From positions 558,001 to 622,000 of the forward strand of contig NZ_JAVDUI010000001.1 of NCBI RefSeq assembly GCF_031456275.1: DNA of 64,000 nucleotides, read 5' to 3'. The position numbers and the translations under genes are program-made. This document shows, in pieces, positions 52,626 through 61,665 of this stretch (position 1 is the stretch's first letter; the number at the start of each line of letters is the position of its first letter). This DNA is from Falsarthrobacter nasiphocae (GTDB lineage: Bacteria; Actinomycetota; Actinomycetes; Actinomycetales; Micrococcaceae). The notes below the pieces were generated by a model. It saw only the letters and a list, made by a program, of their open reading frames with translations, was not told where the DNA came from and searched no databases.

Positions 52626-54817
52626 TCTGCGACTTCCTTAAGGTAAGGCCTGAAGATCGGAGCCGTCGACTCGGCGAACGCGTTGGTGATGTGAGTCGGG
52701 TCCGTGTGAGAGATGTATTCGCCGATGACGAGCGGGCATTGGCCCCGAGGACATGTCATTTTCAGGGCGTCGATTCGCTCAATCATCTTTCCCTTTCGCC
52801 GCAGGTCAGCGACAGCGGCAGCTTCAGATTCCTCTTTGTCATTTTGGTCTGACGTCACCGGACGAGTGCAGTCCTCTGCAGACGCCAGGCGCGTCAAACA
52901 CCGTCTGGGATCCCCCGTCAATCCCGGCGACCCAATGACTACGACTCTCCCAGAACTATCCAGGAGAGAGTCGTAGGTCTTCCGGGCACCATTCTTCCAT
53001 GATGCAGCCTTGGCGGCCTCGGTGACGAGGGGCTGTCCGTCAGAGCCAACCTGATGGCCATAGCCACCAGACGCGCTAGCCACGAACGTGACATCAGGTT
53101 TCACCTGAGCCACTTTTTCCAGAAGAGCACGGCGCGTCCTGTCACATCCTTCAGTGAAATCCGCAGCCTTGAATTCTGGCTCCTGGCTGACGGACACGGG
53201 TGTGCAGGATCCAACGCCAACGGCGATGACCCGCGTCGTCTCATCTGCGGCGGCAACAACTGCAGGGGTCCAGGCAAGAGCCACGGAGTCCCCCACAACA
53301 AGCACAGTCCGCTGAGGCGCAGATGGCCCCCACCGGCATTCCGACAACTCTACGTCACCGAAGCGCGCCGCACATTTGGATCCCGAAGCGAGTGCGGGAG
53401 CGACCTGGCGCTGGTCGAGCTCGTCAGGGCGTGGAATCAGACCATCCCAATCGGCCGGTGCAGGAGCAGATGCAGCGGATTCAAGCTGAGCCGCGGACTC
53501 GAAATGCGCGAGAGCGGAGCGCGGGGCATCCTCCGAACTTTGGGCTGCCAACACGCCTACCTTGCTGGGCAGGAACTGGTATGCCCCAAGTAGCGCCAGA
53601 CAGGCGAACAGTGCCATCGAGGCCAGCGCCGACTGCCGCCGAAGCCTCACAGTGGACGTAGGCCGGGATTTCTCCCAAGAACTCAAGAACCGAGAATGAC
53701 GCGCTGGCTCCTCGACAAACTGATAGGTGAGACCCGCCAGTGCAAGAGCAAGGGCAAGCAGCGCAACACGCGTCCACCACTCGGAGGGGAGTACATTAAG
53801 TCCGAGTATGAGCACGGGGAAATGCCACAGGTAGAGCGAGTAGGAGATGTCACCCAGCCAGGACATGCTTCTATTGCCCAGGCCCTTCTGGATGACCCGA
53901 AAATGGGTCGAGGTCATGAGCACGAGAGCCGTCGCTAGAGCTGGCACCAGAGCCCATGGCCCCGGGAAACTCAACTGGGGGTTAATAAACACGGCTGAGA
54001 GAAAGATTCCAGCAAGCCCTAGAGCTCCTGCCCCTCGCGGCAAGGAACGCTTCCGCACAATGACACTCGCCAAGGCGCCGAGGACAAACTCAAAAGCTCG
54101 CGTAATCGTGTCAAAATAGGCCCACTGCCCCCGCCACGCTGTGAGGCCAAGTCCCCATGCAAATGAAATTACTCCAACAACGAGGAGCCCGAGAATAAAC
54201 GCTCTGGATGAGCTTTTGAAGCGCCCGGCGAATAGCCAGATGACCCCAAGGACGAGGGGCCATACGGTATAAAACTGCTCCTCGACAGACAAGGACCAGT
54301 AATGCTGGAATGGCGACGGACTCGAGTCGTGTTGCAGATAGTCGGTTCCGATAGCAGCAAAATGCCAGTTTGCAGTCCACAGAACGGCCCAGAGCCCGTC
54401 GAGTGAGTATTGAAGCGCCTGAGGCCGATACCAGACTAGCCAGGATAGGGCCGCCGTGACTACTGCAACTAGAGTAGCAGCGGGCAAGATGCGACGTACT
54501 CGACGGGCATAAAAGCGTCCGATTCGCAGGCTGCCATGCTGCTCGAGGTCACGAAGAATGATCCCGGAAATCAAGAAGCCTGAAATGACAAAGAAGACGT
54601 CGACTCCGATGAATCCGCCAACGGGGATGTTCCAGAAGTGCTGCCCTATGACAAGGAGGACCGCGATGGCACGTAGGCCCTGGATATCTGTCCGGTGTGG
54701 CGACGAGGCAGGGCGAGCATCGGTAGCTGCTCGCCCTGCAGTGTCGACGCCCAGGCCATGCGGCTGTGACGGTCTAGGGGCAGGTGCCCCTAGGGCACGT
54801 CGGGGCTCATAGGCCAT
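52622..54817 (-). CDS. OafA/YrhL-type acyltransferase with C-terminal SGNH domain
   Basis: The 731-residue protein has an Acyl_transf_3 membrane domain (start RTDIQGLRAIAVLLVIGQHFW, then VFFVISGFLISGIIL) of about ten helices to residue ~400. An extracytoplasmic SGNH-like domain (about 480-731) carries the nucleophile loop VLVVGDSVALAW and the closing DPTHITNAF. Such proteins O-acetylate surface polysaccharides: the membrane part moves the acyl group and the SGNH part transfers it. It overlaps the polymerase by four bases and the GMC gene by eleven. Confidence 0.92.
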   Translation of the reverse strand: MAYEPRRALGAPAPRPSQPHGLGVDTAGRAATDARPASSPHRTDIQGLRAIAVLLVIGQHFWNIPVGGFIGVDVFFVISGFLISGIILRDLEQHGSLRIGRFYARRVRRILPAATLVAVVTAALSWLVWYRPQALQYSLDGLWAVLWTANWHFAAIGTDYLQHDSSPSPFQHYWSLSVEEQFYTVWPLVLGVIWLFAGRFKSSSRAFILGLLVVGVISFAWGLGLTAWRGQWAYFDTITRAFEFVLGALASVIVRKRSLPRGAGALGLAGIFLSAVFINPQLSFPGPWALVPALATALVLMTSTHFRVIQKGLGNRSMSWLGDISYSLYLWHFPVLILGLNVLPSEWWTRVALLALALALAGLTYQFVEEPARHSRFLSSWEKSRPTSTVRLRRQSALASMALFACLALLGAYQFLPSKVGVLAAQSSEDAPRSALAHFESAAQLESAASAPAPADWDGLIPRPDELDQRQVAPALASGSKCAARFGDVELSECRWGPSAPQRTVLVVGDSVALAWTPAVVAAADETTRVIAVGVGSCTPVSVSQEPEFKAADFTEGCDRTRRALLEKVAQVKPDVTFVASASGGYGHQVGSDGQPLVTEAAKAASWKNGARKTYDSLLDSSGRVVVIGSPGLTGDPRRCLTRLASAEDCTRPVTSDQNDKEESEAAAVADLRRKGKMIERIDALKMTCPRGQCPLVIGEYISHTDPTHITNAFAESTAPIFRPYLKEVAE

Positions 54818-56450
54818 CGAGCTGCTGACTTCTGAGGTGGTCTGCCAAACGAATTGCCAGGGCTACGGCTGTCATCGTGGGGCCTGCATGAGACGCCGTG
54901 GGGAAGACTGCCGTCGAAGCAACGTAAAGGTTGGACAGGCCCCAAACCTTAAGGTTTCGATCGACGACTGACGTCGTCGGCTCGGAACCCATTCGGAGAA
55001 GCCCCATCTGGTGTGTTCCGTCGACAAGCGAAATCTCCAGCATCTCCTTCTCCGTTGGCGGTGTGTAGCGAGCCCAGCCAGAGCGTTCGAAGGCTTCGGC
55101 GAGGAGTCGAAGGGAGGTGAGATAGTTCAGCCGGTCTTCTCGGGTCACTCGGTGCTGAACCGAAAGACGCGGCACCCCGAACCGGTCCTTCTCGGATGCA
55201 GAGAGGACCACTCGGTTGTCCGGAGTCGGGAGCTGCTCTGCATCGAAACGAAGACGGTAGCGTCCACGCGTCGACCGACGGGTGAAGGCCGGCAGCGTGC
55301 GTGACGAAATCCAACGATCCCGTGCCCATACTCCGGCATACTTCACCAAGGACGGGGCGCCGAGAACGACATTCTTGACGTGCCGGACGGGGCTCTGGAG
55401 ATCCGCGTAACGCCGATGCATGCCCGTGGCCTTGAACTCACCCGTGTAGGTCAAGGCCTTCCGCACGAGGGCGAAGGCAGAGAGCAGAGGGTCACCGTGG
55501 CTGGGATCCCGCGGGTCCTCGTACCAGATGGCCAAGCCCAGGTTGAGAAGGTTATGTTCCCTCTTGACCTCGGGAGCGAGCTGGATAAGACGACGCGCCC
55601 AGGCGCCGTCGACCGTGCGAACGTAGTTGGTTGCCGCGCGGGCGTCGTCCACATCTCGGAGCTCGAGGACTCCCACCTCTGCGATGGGATGGATCATGTA
55701 GTTGCGACCGACCTGGCCATGCTCGTTGCCCAAGCCGCTGTGGAGCAAGATTCGGGTGGACTCAAGGCCACCTGCGGCGAGCACGTAAGACTTTGCCTTA
55801 ACCGTGATCCTCTCGCCTGCGGCCGTCATTGCCTCGACGCCGTCGACGTCGTCGCCGTTGGCGCTTGTGAATCGGACGACGTTGGCGTTGACGATGAGCG
55901 TGACGTTCTCACGCTCCTCGATCTCCTTCTTGTAGACGTCGGCGAAGCGCGTGGGTGGCGAATAGCGCCAGATGCCCTCATCGGCGATAGCTTCGTCAGC
56001 GGGTTCGACAAGATGGCGCCGCTCTCCCTTGATCGCTCCCTGAGCTGTCCACTCGAAGGCACCAACATCAAGGCGAACTGCTGCCCGGCGGTAGTAGTCG
56101 TCGAGCTCCTGGCGAGTGACTGGCCACCCTGGAAGTCCGAGGGCCTCACGTGCCTCGAAGTCGAATGCTTCGAAAGGCGCTGTGCGTCCACCCCACTGCA
56201 TCGAGGCACCACCGACCCGCTTTTGACGGATCTTTGATTGCGGTTCGACAGCCTCAGACGCGGCGTCGCCCCGCAGAGTGTCCTGCAGCGACTGGGGCAC
56301 TGTGAAATCGCCGGCATCGAGAATAACGATTCGCTGGCCGGTTGGGGCGAGCTCCCGCACCACCGACATGCCCGACGGTCCTGTACCGACGACTACTAGG
56401 TCTGCCTCCCATACCTTCCTGATTGGCTGACGTCCGTCGATCGTCGTCAC
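54807..56450 (-). CDS. GMC-family FAD-dependent oxidoreductase
   Basis: The 547-residue protein has the dinucleotide fold ADLVVVGTGPSGMSVVREL (FAD, residues about 17-35), GGASMQWGG, and the C-terminal GMC block GLSNLYVASTAVFPTASHAGPTMTAVALAIRLADHL. It probably oxidises an alcohol on a sugar or precursor, but the substrate is not readable. The GTG at 56450 after AAAGGAGAAGCC overlaps the aldo/keto reductase stop by four bases (GTGA). GMC enzymes are uncommon in polysaccharide operons, which makes its place here notable. Confidence 0.88.
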   Translation of the reverse strand: MTTIDGRQPIRKVWEADLVVVGTGPSGMSVVRELAPTGQRIVILDAGDFTVPQSLQDTLRGDAASEAVEPQSKIRQKRVGGASMQWGGRTAPFEAFDFEAREALGLPGWPVTRQELDDYYRRAAVRLDVGAFEWTAQGAIKGERRHLVEPADEAIADEGIWRYSPPTRFADVYKKEIEERENVTLIVNANVVRFTSANGDDVDGVEAMTAAGERITVKAKSYVLAAGGLESTRILLHSGLGNEHGQVGRNYMIHPIAEVGVLELRDVDDARAATNYVRTVDGAWARRLIQLAPEVKREHNLLNLGLAIWYEDPRDPSHGDPLLSAFALVRKALTYTGEFKATGMHRRYADLQSPVRHVKNVVLGAPSLVKYAGVWARDRWISSRTLPAFTRRSTRGRYRLRFDAEQLPTPDNRVVLSASEKDRFGVPRLSVQHRVTREDRLNYLTSLRLLAEAFERSGWARYTPPTEKEMLEISLVDGTHQMGLLRMGSEPTTSVVDRNLKVWGLSNLYVASTAVFPTASHAGPTMTAVALAIRLADHLRSQQLDGL

Positions 56451-57334
56451 GGCTTCTCCTTTCCATATCTCCGTACGAACTCCTCGAAGTTGGTCTCTTC
56501 GCCAGCAGAAGCCCCGCACCGGAGGGCCGCTAGATTATCATACGCGTGGGTGTAGCGACTCATCCCGAGCAAAGCAGTCTCGACACCGTCCTCCCGCAGA
56601 ACATCTCGCACGAGGGCAGCCACAGCGGATGATCTGTCGCCGAACACTGCCGACGCGTCATGGAGTAGGCGGCCATCCCCCAGCACGGCGAGGGCAACGA
56701 TATTCACTCCCTGTGTCTTAGCAGCCACCACGATGTCCCTGGGGAGCGGACCTGTTGTGACGTTGACAGGCATTTGCAGCACAGAGAGACCGGGGACAGT
56801 GAGCGCCGCACGCGCCGCCTCTACATTCGCAACCTGGGCGCCCCAACGGCGGATAAGGCCACGCGTCTGCATGTTCTCCATGGCCTCACGGAAACCACCG
56901 ACTTTCAGAGACCCTGCGTCGATATCGTGGAGAAGCAGAGTGTCAACGGAATCCACTGAGAGTCGACGAAGCGAATTTTCTGCCGCCCATTTGATGTATT
57001 CAGACGAATAGTCTCTGTCCGCTGCCTGTGCGGCTCGCAGTCCAGTCAACGCAGGAATAGATCCTCTAAGAGTGGCACTCTTGACTATCGCCTGAGGCGT
57101 CTTCAGGAGGCCGACCTTCGTCATCACGCACACATTTCGTCGACCTCGGAGAACCCGGCCAACTATTTTCTCAGCAATACCACGCGCATAGACATCAGCA
57201 GTATCGATTGTCTCCACGCCAAGGTCCAAGGCCGTTGCAACTGTTTTCGCACCGTCATTGAGCGAACGCCCCTGCCAGAAGGCACCCAATCGCGCAGTAC
57301 CCAGCCCAATTCGCCTAATATCTTCAACGCTCAT
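56447..57334 (-). CDS. Aldo/keto reductase
   Basis: The 295-residue TIM-barrel protein has IDTADVYARGIAEKIVGRVL (catalytic Asp and Tyr region), the Lys of VMTKVGLL and the HDID segment in place of the usual His. These match the AKR superfamily. It would reduce or rearrange a sugar-like carbonyl using NADPH. The adjacent GMC oxidoreductase overlaps it by four bases, so they may act on the same intermediate. It follows the frameshifted glycosyltransferase gene after five bases. Confidence 0.88.
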   Translation of the reverse strand: MSVEDIRRIGLGTARLGAFWQGRSLNDGAKTVATALDLGVETIDTADVYARGIAEKIVGRVLRGRRNVCVMTKVGLLKTPQAIVKSATLRGSIPALTGLRAAQAADRDYSSEYIKWAAENSLRRLSVDSVDTLLLHDIDAGSLKVGGFREAMENMQTRGLIRRWGAQVANVEAARAALTVPGLSVLQMPVNVTTGPLPRDIVVAAKTQGVNIVALAVLGDGRLLHDASAVFGDRSSAVAALVRDVLREDGVETALLGMSRYTHAYDNLAALRCGASAGEETNFEEFVRRYGKEKP

Positions 57335-57339
57335 ATGTT

Positions 57340-58582
57340 TTACCCGCCTGTCCGATCAGAAGTTGAGACGCTGTCTAGAGCTGCCTTCCAGCCGACCTCC
57401 AACTGGGCACTGGACATCAAATTTTGCAGGCGCGCACGGCCTGCCGCGCCAAGACGGTCAGCGCCGGATGCGTCATTTGCCAATGCCATCATGGCTTGGG
57501 CAAAATCTGCAGCTGCGTCACCGAGGAGGAATTCCCGACCTGGCACAAGCGGGATTCCTTCGACGCCCTTACGAGTCGCGACGATGGGCAAACCTACTGA
57601 CAACCCATCAAGAACCTTGGTCTTGACGCCCGTGCCATAAGTCACAGGGGACAAGAACATGCGATGCCCGCTCAAGGCTTCTTCGAGACTCTCAACGTAT
57701 CCAAGAAGATGGATGCCAGTGCCCTCAAATTCTTGAGCGTACTTCTCTCGTCCAGCACCAATGACGTCTACTCTGAAATCGAACCCGCGCTGTCGAGCTA
57801 CGGGCAGGACTTCATCGCGCAAGAAACGCAGAGCCGCTAGGTTTGGGCCAAAGTGAAGAACGCCCAAAAAAAACCGCACTATTGGCGGGCGCCTTCGACG
57901 GCACCGACGCCCCTCGGGCATCGACAGCCATGGGCAAGGCAACGACGCCGGTGCCTGAGCGCTCAGCCAACACCTGCGCCTCGGCCTCACTCGTCATCGC
58001 GGTGACATTCGCCGTACGAGCGATGAGGATCTCTTGTCTCCGTGCTCGATGGGCTTCCATCCCGAGCGTCAACTTGGCTACTCGTTCAGCGAGAGGGCGC
58101 AACGCTGCAGGGATTTGGCTCCCGAAATATCCAAGAATACTGTCGTTTCCGGCAGAGAATTCGGGAGAGGAGTATCGGTCGGACAGCAGGTCATCCAGAT
58201 GCATGATCACGGGGCGGCCGGTTGCTAGCAACGGACTCCACACCCGCAATCCGTCGCCGATGACAACATCGGCGGAGACCTCATCGGCCAGCTCCATGAC
58301 GGCCCGTGTCACGCTCCGGCCAGAAAACAGGGCCTCATTCAGGGTGCGTCGGCTGGGCAGCGCCATGGTTACAGCTATAGCCCGAGTGATGAGACTCGGC
58401 GGGTTGATTCGCCTCAGCTCTGCACCCGCCCATGTCTCGGGCAAGTCGTCATGAGTAATCGCGGCGACAATAACGTTGAGTCCGTTGGCGCGGAGGCTAC
58501 GAACCGCGGTCTCGAGCACTGCTATCCGCCCCGTTCGGGGGGCATTAGGGTTTCGTGCGGCCAGGAGGAGGGCTGTCTTCAT
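57340..58582 (-). pseudogene. Glycosyltransferase (GT4-like), frameshifted at an 8-base homopolymer
   Basis: Two overlapping frames encode the halves of one GT-B protein. The N-terminal half (58582-57812) ends VVALPMAVDARGASVPSKAP, then NSAVFFGRSSLW. The C-terminal half resumes as FFLGVLHFGPNLAALRFLRDEVLP with the donor domain ILLGYVESLEEALSGHRMFLSPVTYGTGVKTKVLDGLSVGLPIV-like motifs. The switch falls in a run of eight T on the minus strand (57873-57866); seven would keep the reading open. It may be a true mutation, a slippage or phase-variable site, or a sequencing error. The flanking genes are intact. Confidence 0.8.
57866..57873. repeat. A8/T8 homopolymer at the glycosyltransferase frameshift
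   Basis: Eight consecutive A on the plus strand, unusual in this GC-rich DNA, lie exactly at the point where the protein reading changes frame. Confidence 0.9.
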
Positions 58583-59676
58583 TAAGCGTCAACCTTCTCT
58601 GGGGACTCATCGGCATCCACAGACTTGCGTTTTTTAGATTCAAAGATATCGACAGTCTGACGGAGTGCAGACTCGAACTTATCGATCATTACATGTTGCC
58701 TGTAATGAACGACGTGCTCCTTGGATGCTTCACGCAGGTGGGCCACTAGGTCATCGTCTGTGAACAAGCGTTCGAGCTGCGCTGTCAAGTCATCAACGTC
58801 GTTGGGCGTGAAGAGAAGTCCTGCTGAACCAATCGCCTCAGGAAGCCCGCCGTGGTTGGCGACAAGAGTGGCGCACCCAGCTGCTGCATTTTCGATGGTG
58901 ACTGTGCCAAAAGGCTCTGGGATACGGGAAGGAACGACGGCAATAGTATTGCGGTTCAGCAGGTCGTTGATTTCAAGACCCTTACGCTGCCCAGCAAGAT
59001 AGACGTCCTGGCTCAGTCCCAAACGGGCAATCTGAGACTCAATGACATCTAGCTGGTCTCCCCCTCCGATGAGGGTCAGCTTCGGTTTGTGTCCGGCCGC
59101 CTTCAACCTTGCAACAGCCTCAATCAGTAAGTCGATGCCCTTGTCGGCCGACAGGCGACCGAGATAGGCGATTCCCTGACGCTCCCTCGTTTCACCCTTG
59201 TCATAGAAAATCTTATCCCGATATGAGTTATGAATAACCTCGACCGGGGGGCGAACATGGCCCGCCAAGGCACGGGAGTTAGAGACCAGCTTGTCCGCCC
59301 TCTCCACAACCCCGTACTTGAGCTCATACTTCATGCTCTGGATCGGAGTCAACGCCTCTCCGGGCAACGTGATCCAAGAGCGCAGCGCTATCAGCCATGG
59401 CCGACGGACCATGGCAAGAGGCCACGCGAATCGAAGACAGGGATTATTGTGCATGACTACGTCAGCCCATTTGTGAGCTTCGATCAGTTTGCGCCGACTC
59501 GGTTCACGCAAGATTTTAAAAGGAAACGTCTCATCCCGATTGGTCTCGCGCGTGTGGGTGACGATCGTGACCTCGTGACCGTGGCGCTCCACCAATCCCC
59601 GGGCGATGAGTTCTGCAGTAACTTCAACGCCACCGAAGTCGGGGTTGAAGCGATGAACTACTAGGAGAATTTTCAC
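58582..59676 (-). CDS. Glycosyltransferase family 4
   Basis: The 364-residue GT-B protein has an N-terminal acceptor domain (FNPDFGGVEVTAELIARGLVERHGHEV) and a C-terminal nucleotide-sugar domain: GIAYLGRLSADKGIDLLIEAVARL, then PSRIPEPFGTVTIENAAAGCATLVANHGGLPEAI with the EPFG...E catalytic pattern of GT4. The stop codon shares one base with the next gene's start (TAATG). It is the first gene of the minus-strand polysaccharide operon, which ends with the polymerase at 51231. Confidence 0.92.
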   Translation of the reverse strand: MKILLVVHRFNPDFGGVEVTAELIARGLVERHGHEVTIVTHTRETNRDETFPFKILREPSRRKLIEAHKWADVVMHNNPCLRFAWPLAMVRRPWLIALRSWITLPGEALTPIQSMKYELKYGVVERADKLVSNSRALAGHVRPPVEVIHNSYRDKIFYDKGETRERQGIAYLGRLSADKGIDLLIEAVARLKAAGHKPKLTLIGGGDQLDVIESQIARLGLSQDVYLAGQRKGLEINDLLNRNTIAVVPSRIPEPFGTVTIENAAAGCATLVANHGGLPEAIGSAGLLFTPNDVDDLTAQLERLFTDDDLVAHLREASKEHVVHYRQHVMIDKFESALRQTVDIFESKKRKSVDADESPEKVDA

Positions 59677-59710
59677 AACGACTCACGTTCTTGATTCGAT
59701 TTGACGTTCA

Positions 59711-59980
59711 CTACGATGCGCACGGGGCAACAACCCCCAAGGACTTGGGGCTGCGGGTCACGTGTCGGCGAAAGTCTAGGCCCCGTCGACGTACCCGGCG
59801 TGTCCGCGTCGACCTCATACCCAGTGAGGTCATCCGAACAGTCACAGGCCCATCAGGCTCCAATGGCCCCAGCCACAGATGGGTCGGCTTCTCCCCGCCA
59901 CTGACGGCAACAGGTTCAAAGGGGGCGGTCAAGCACAGTTGCCGAGCCGAAGCGGTCTCGGAAACAGGGGTGCGGGGCAT
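59711..59980 (-). CDS. Small hypothetical protein (uncertain)
   Basis: An 89-residue frame starts at 59980 after CGAGGAACCTCAAT, a plausible ribosome site, and ends at 59711. The composition is Arg- and Pro-rich (TRTRRVRRRGLDFRRHV). The ORF fills the gap upstream of the glycosyltransferase operon. Third-position G/C bias is moderate. It could be a genuine small gene, including an unknown substrate for the PqqD-like proteins, but chance frames of this size are common here. I would treat it as unconfirmed. Confidence 0.35.
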   Translation of the reverse strand: MPRTPVSETASARQLCLTAPFEPVAVSGGEKPTHLWLGPLEPDGPVTVRMTSLGMRSTRTRRVRRRGLDFRRHVTRSPKSLGVVAPCAS

Positions 59981-60180
59981 ATTGAGGTTCCTCGGGGGTG
60001 GACTATAGAAGTGCTCTCAGCACTACCTCCTGGGCCGCGCCCCGCCTGCCTTCCGGATCAGGGGGTCCGGAGACGAGACGTGGACCAGTTTGCTAGTACA
60101 AGCTTCATGAATATTGTAGCCGTTCAGGCCGGTAGAATACAGAGGCGGAGCTGAGATCCGGGTCTCGGGCCGCGCCCATC

Positions 60181-60186
60181 TAGACT
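60181..60186 (+). promoter_or_regulatory. Putative -10 box for leaderless PqqD-like mRNA
   Basis: TAGACT ends seven bases before the ATG at 60194. This is the spacing expected for transcription starting at the ATG itself. No ribosome site lies in the usual window. Confidence 0.4.
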
Positions 60187-60193
60187 CATGCCT

Positions 60194-60475
60194 ATGGAAT
60201 ATCGATGGAAGACAGCCGCCGGAGTGGCCGCGTCATCGCAGACGCACCCTCTGCCTGCGACGTACGTCCTCTCCCCGTCGGAAGAGACTCCCGTCTGCCT
60301 CACCGACTCGGGCGAGGCCATATGGTGCGCCCTGACGTCAGACCCGCGCCCCGAGTCGGAGATTGTGAGCGATGTCGCGCAGGCCTACGGCATTGAGGAC
60401 GAAGTTGTCGCGGAAAGTATCTCCTCGTTCCTGGAAACGCTTGAAGAACGAGGCCTGGTTGTCAGGGTGGGCTAG
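60194..60475 (+). CDS. PqqD-like small protein
   Basis: The 93-residue protein reads YVLSPSEETPVCLTDSGEAIWCALTSDPRPESEIVSDVAQAYGIEDEVVAESISSFLETLEERGLVVRV. This is the PqqD/RRE fold pattern: a beta hairpin, the helix after TDSGEAIW, and a terminal SFLETLEERGLV helix-strand. PqqD-like proteins bind leader peptides or act as chaperones for radical SAM or kinase partners. The nearest related gene is the HprK/PqqD fusion at 37746. The start at 60194 is preferred over ATG 60188 because of the upstream TAGACT box. It faces prs with a shared terminator. Confidence 0.78.
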   Translation: MEYRWKTAAGVAASSQTHPLPATYVLSPSEETPVCLTDSGEAIWCALTSDPRPESEIVSDVAQAYGIEDEVVAESISSFLETLEERGLVVRVG

Positions 60476-60585
60476 AGCCTCAGTCGCGACACTGCAGAGG
60501 GACTCTTGGAGAGGCGTGGGGGTGATCTCCCTCCCTCGCTCCAGCAATGGGAAAAGAGGGGCGTCTGGGCCCACGCGGTGTGAGA

Positions 60586-60619
60586 GTGGGATAGGGGCAG
60601 CCTGCTGCCCCTATCCCAC
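60586..60619. terminator. Bidirectional terminator between PqqD-like gene and prs
   Basis: GTGGGATAGGGGCAG and CTGCCCCTATCCCAC are perfect 15-bp arms around a CCTG loop. The hairpin lies just beyond the prs stop (minus strand) and after the PqqD-like gene (plus strand). Confidence 0.88.
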
Positions 60620-60622
60620 GCC

Positions 60623-61603
60623 CTAGGCCTTGCCGTCGAAGAGGCTCGTCACGGAGCCGTCTTCGAAGACCTCGCGAATGGCCCGCGCGATGAGCGGGGC
60701 GATCGAGAGGACCGTGAGGTTCTCGAAACGCTTCTCCGTGGGGATCGGCAGGGTGTTCGTCACGACGACCTCGCGCGCGCCGCTCTCCGCGAGGCGCTGA
60801 GCGGCCGGCGGGGAGAACACGGCGTGCGTGGCCGCGATGATGACGTCCTTGGCCCCGGCGTTCTTGAGGACCTGGACGGCGCCGGCGATGGTTCCGCCGG
60901 TGTCGATCATGTCGTCGATGAGCACGCACGTGCGCCCCTCGATCTGTCCCACGACCGTCTTGGAGACGGCCTGGTTGGGAACGGTCAGGTCACGGGACTT
61001 GTGAACGAACGCGAGCGGCGCCCCGCCCAGCATCTCGGCCCACTGCTCAGCCACGCGGACGCGGCCCGTATCAGGAGAGACAACCGTGACGTTGTCCACA
61101 TCCACCCGTGAGCGGATGTAGTCCGCGAGGAGGGGAATGGCCATGAGGTGGTCCACGGGGCCGTCAAAGAAGCCCTGGATCTGCGCCGTGTGGAGGTCCA
61201 CGGACATGATGCGGTCCGCGCCGGCCGTCTTGTAGAGGTCCGAGACGAGACGGGCGGAGATCGGCTCACGGCCGCGGCCCTTCTTGTCCTGGCGCGCATA
61301 CGGGTAGAACGGGGACACCACCGTGATGCGCTTGGCGGAGGCACGCTTCATCGAGTCGATCATGATGAGCTGCTCCATGAGCCAGTTGTTCAGGGGCGCC
61401 GGGTGGGACTGGATGATGAAAGCGTCCGTTCCGCGCACGCTCTCTGCGGAGCGGACGTAGATCTCGCCATTGGCGAAGTCGTAGGCGTCGACGGGCAGCA
61501 GTTCAGTGCCGAGCTCTTCGGCAACCTGCGCCGCGAGCTCCGGGTGGGCGCGCCCGGAGGCGAGGACGAGTTTCTTTTCGCCGTAGGCGGTAATTCCGCT
61601 CAT
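60623..61603 (-). CDS. prs: Ribose-phosphate pyrophosphokinase
   Basis: The 326-residue enzyme makes PRPP from ribose-5-phosphate and ATP. Visible motifs are the catalytic flexible loop (PFYPYARQDKKGRGREPISARLVSDL), the PP-binding VDLHTAQIQGFFD and the PRPP-binding loop VLIDDMIDTGGT. The length is normal. It follows glmU by 62 bp on the same strand, a common actinobacterial pair. It starts at ATG 61603, with AAGGATCT upstream. Confidence 0.97.
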   Translation of the reverse strand: MSGITAYGEKKLVLASGRAHPELAAQVAEELGTELLPVDAYDFANGEIYVRSAESVRGTDAFIIQSHPAPLNNWLMEQLIMIDSMKRASAKRITVVSPFYPYARQDKKGRGREPISARLVSDLYKTAGADRIMSVDLHTAQIQGFFDGPVDHLMAIPLLADYIRSRVDVDNVTVVSPDTGRVRVAEQWAEMLGGAPLAFVHKSRDLTVPNQAVSKTVVGQIEGRTCVLIDDMIDTGGTIAGAVQVLKNAGAKDVIIAATHAVFSPPAAQRLAESGAREVVVTNTLPIPTEKRFENLTVLSIAPLIARAIREVFEDGSVTSLFDGKA

Positions 61604-61665
61604 GAAGTCAGATCCTTCTCGTGATCGGTGACGTGAGACCGTCTGGCCAGTCTAGTCCGTACCAG

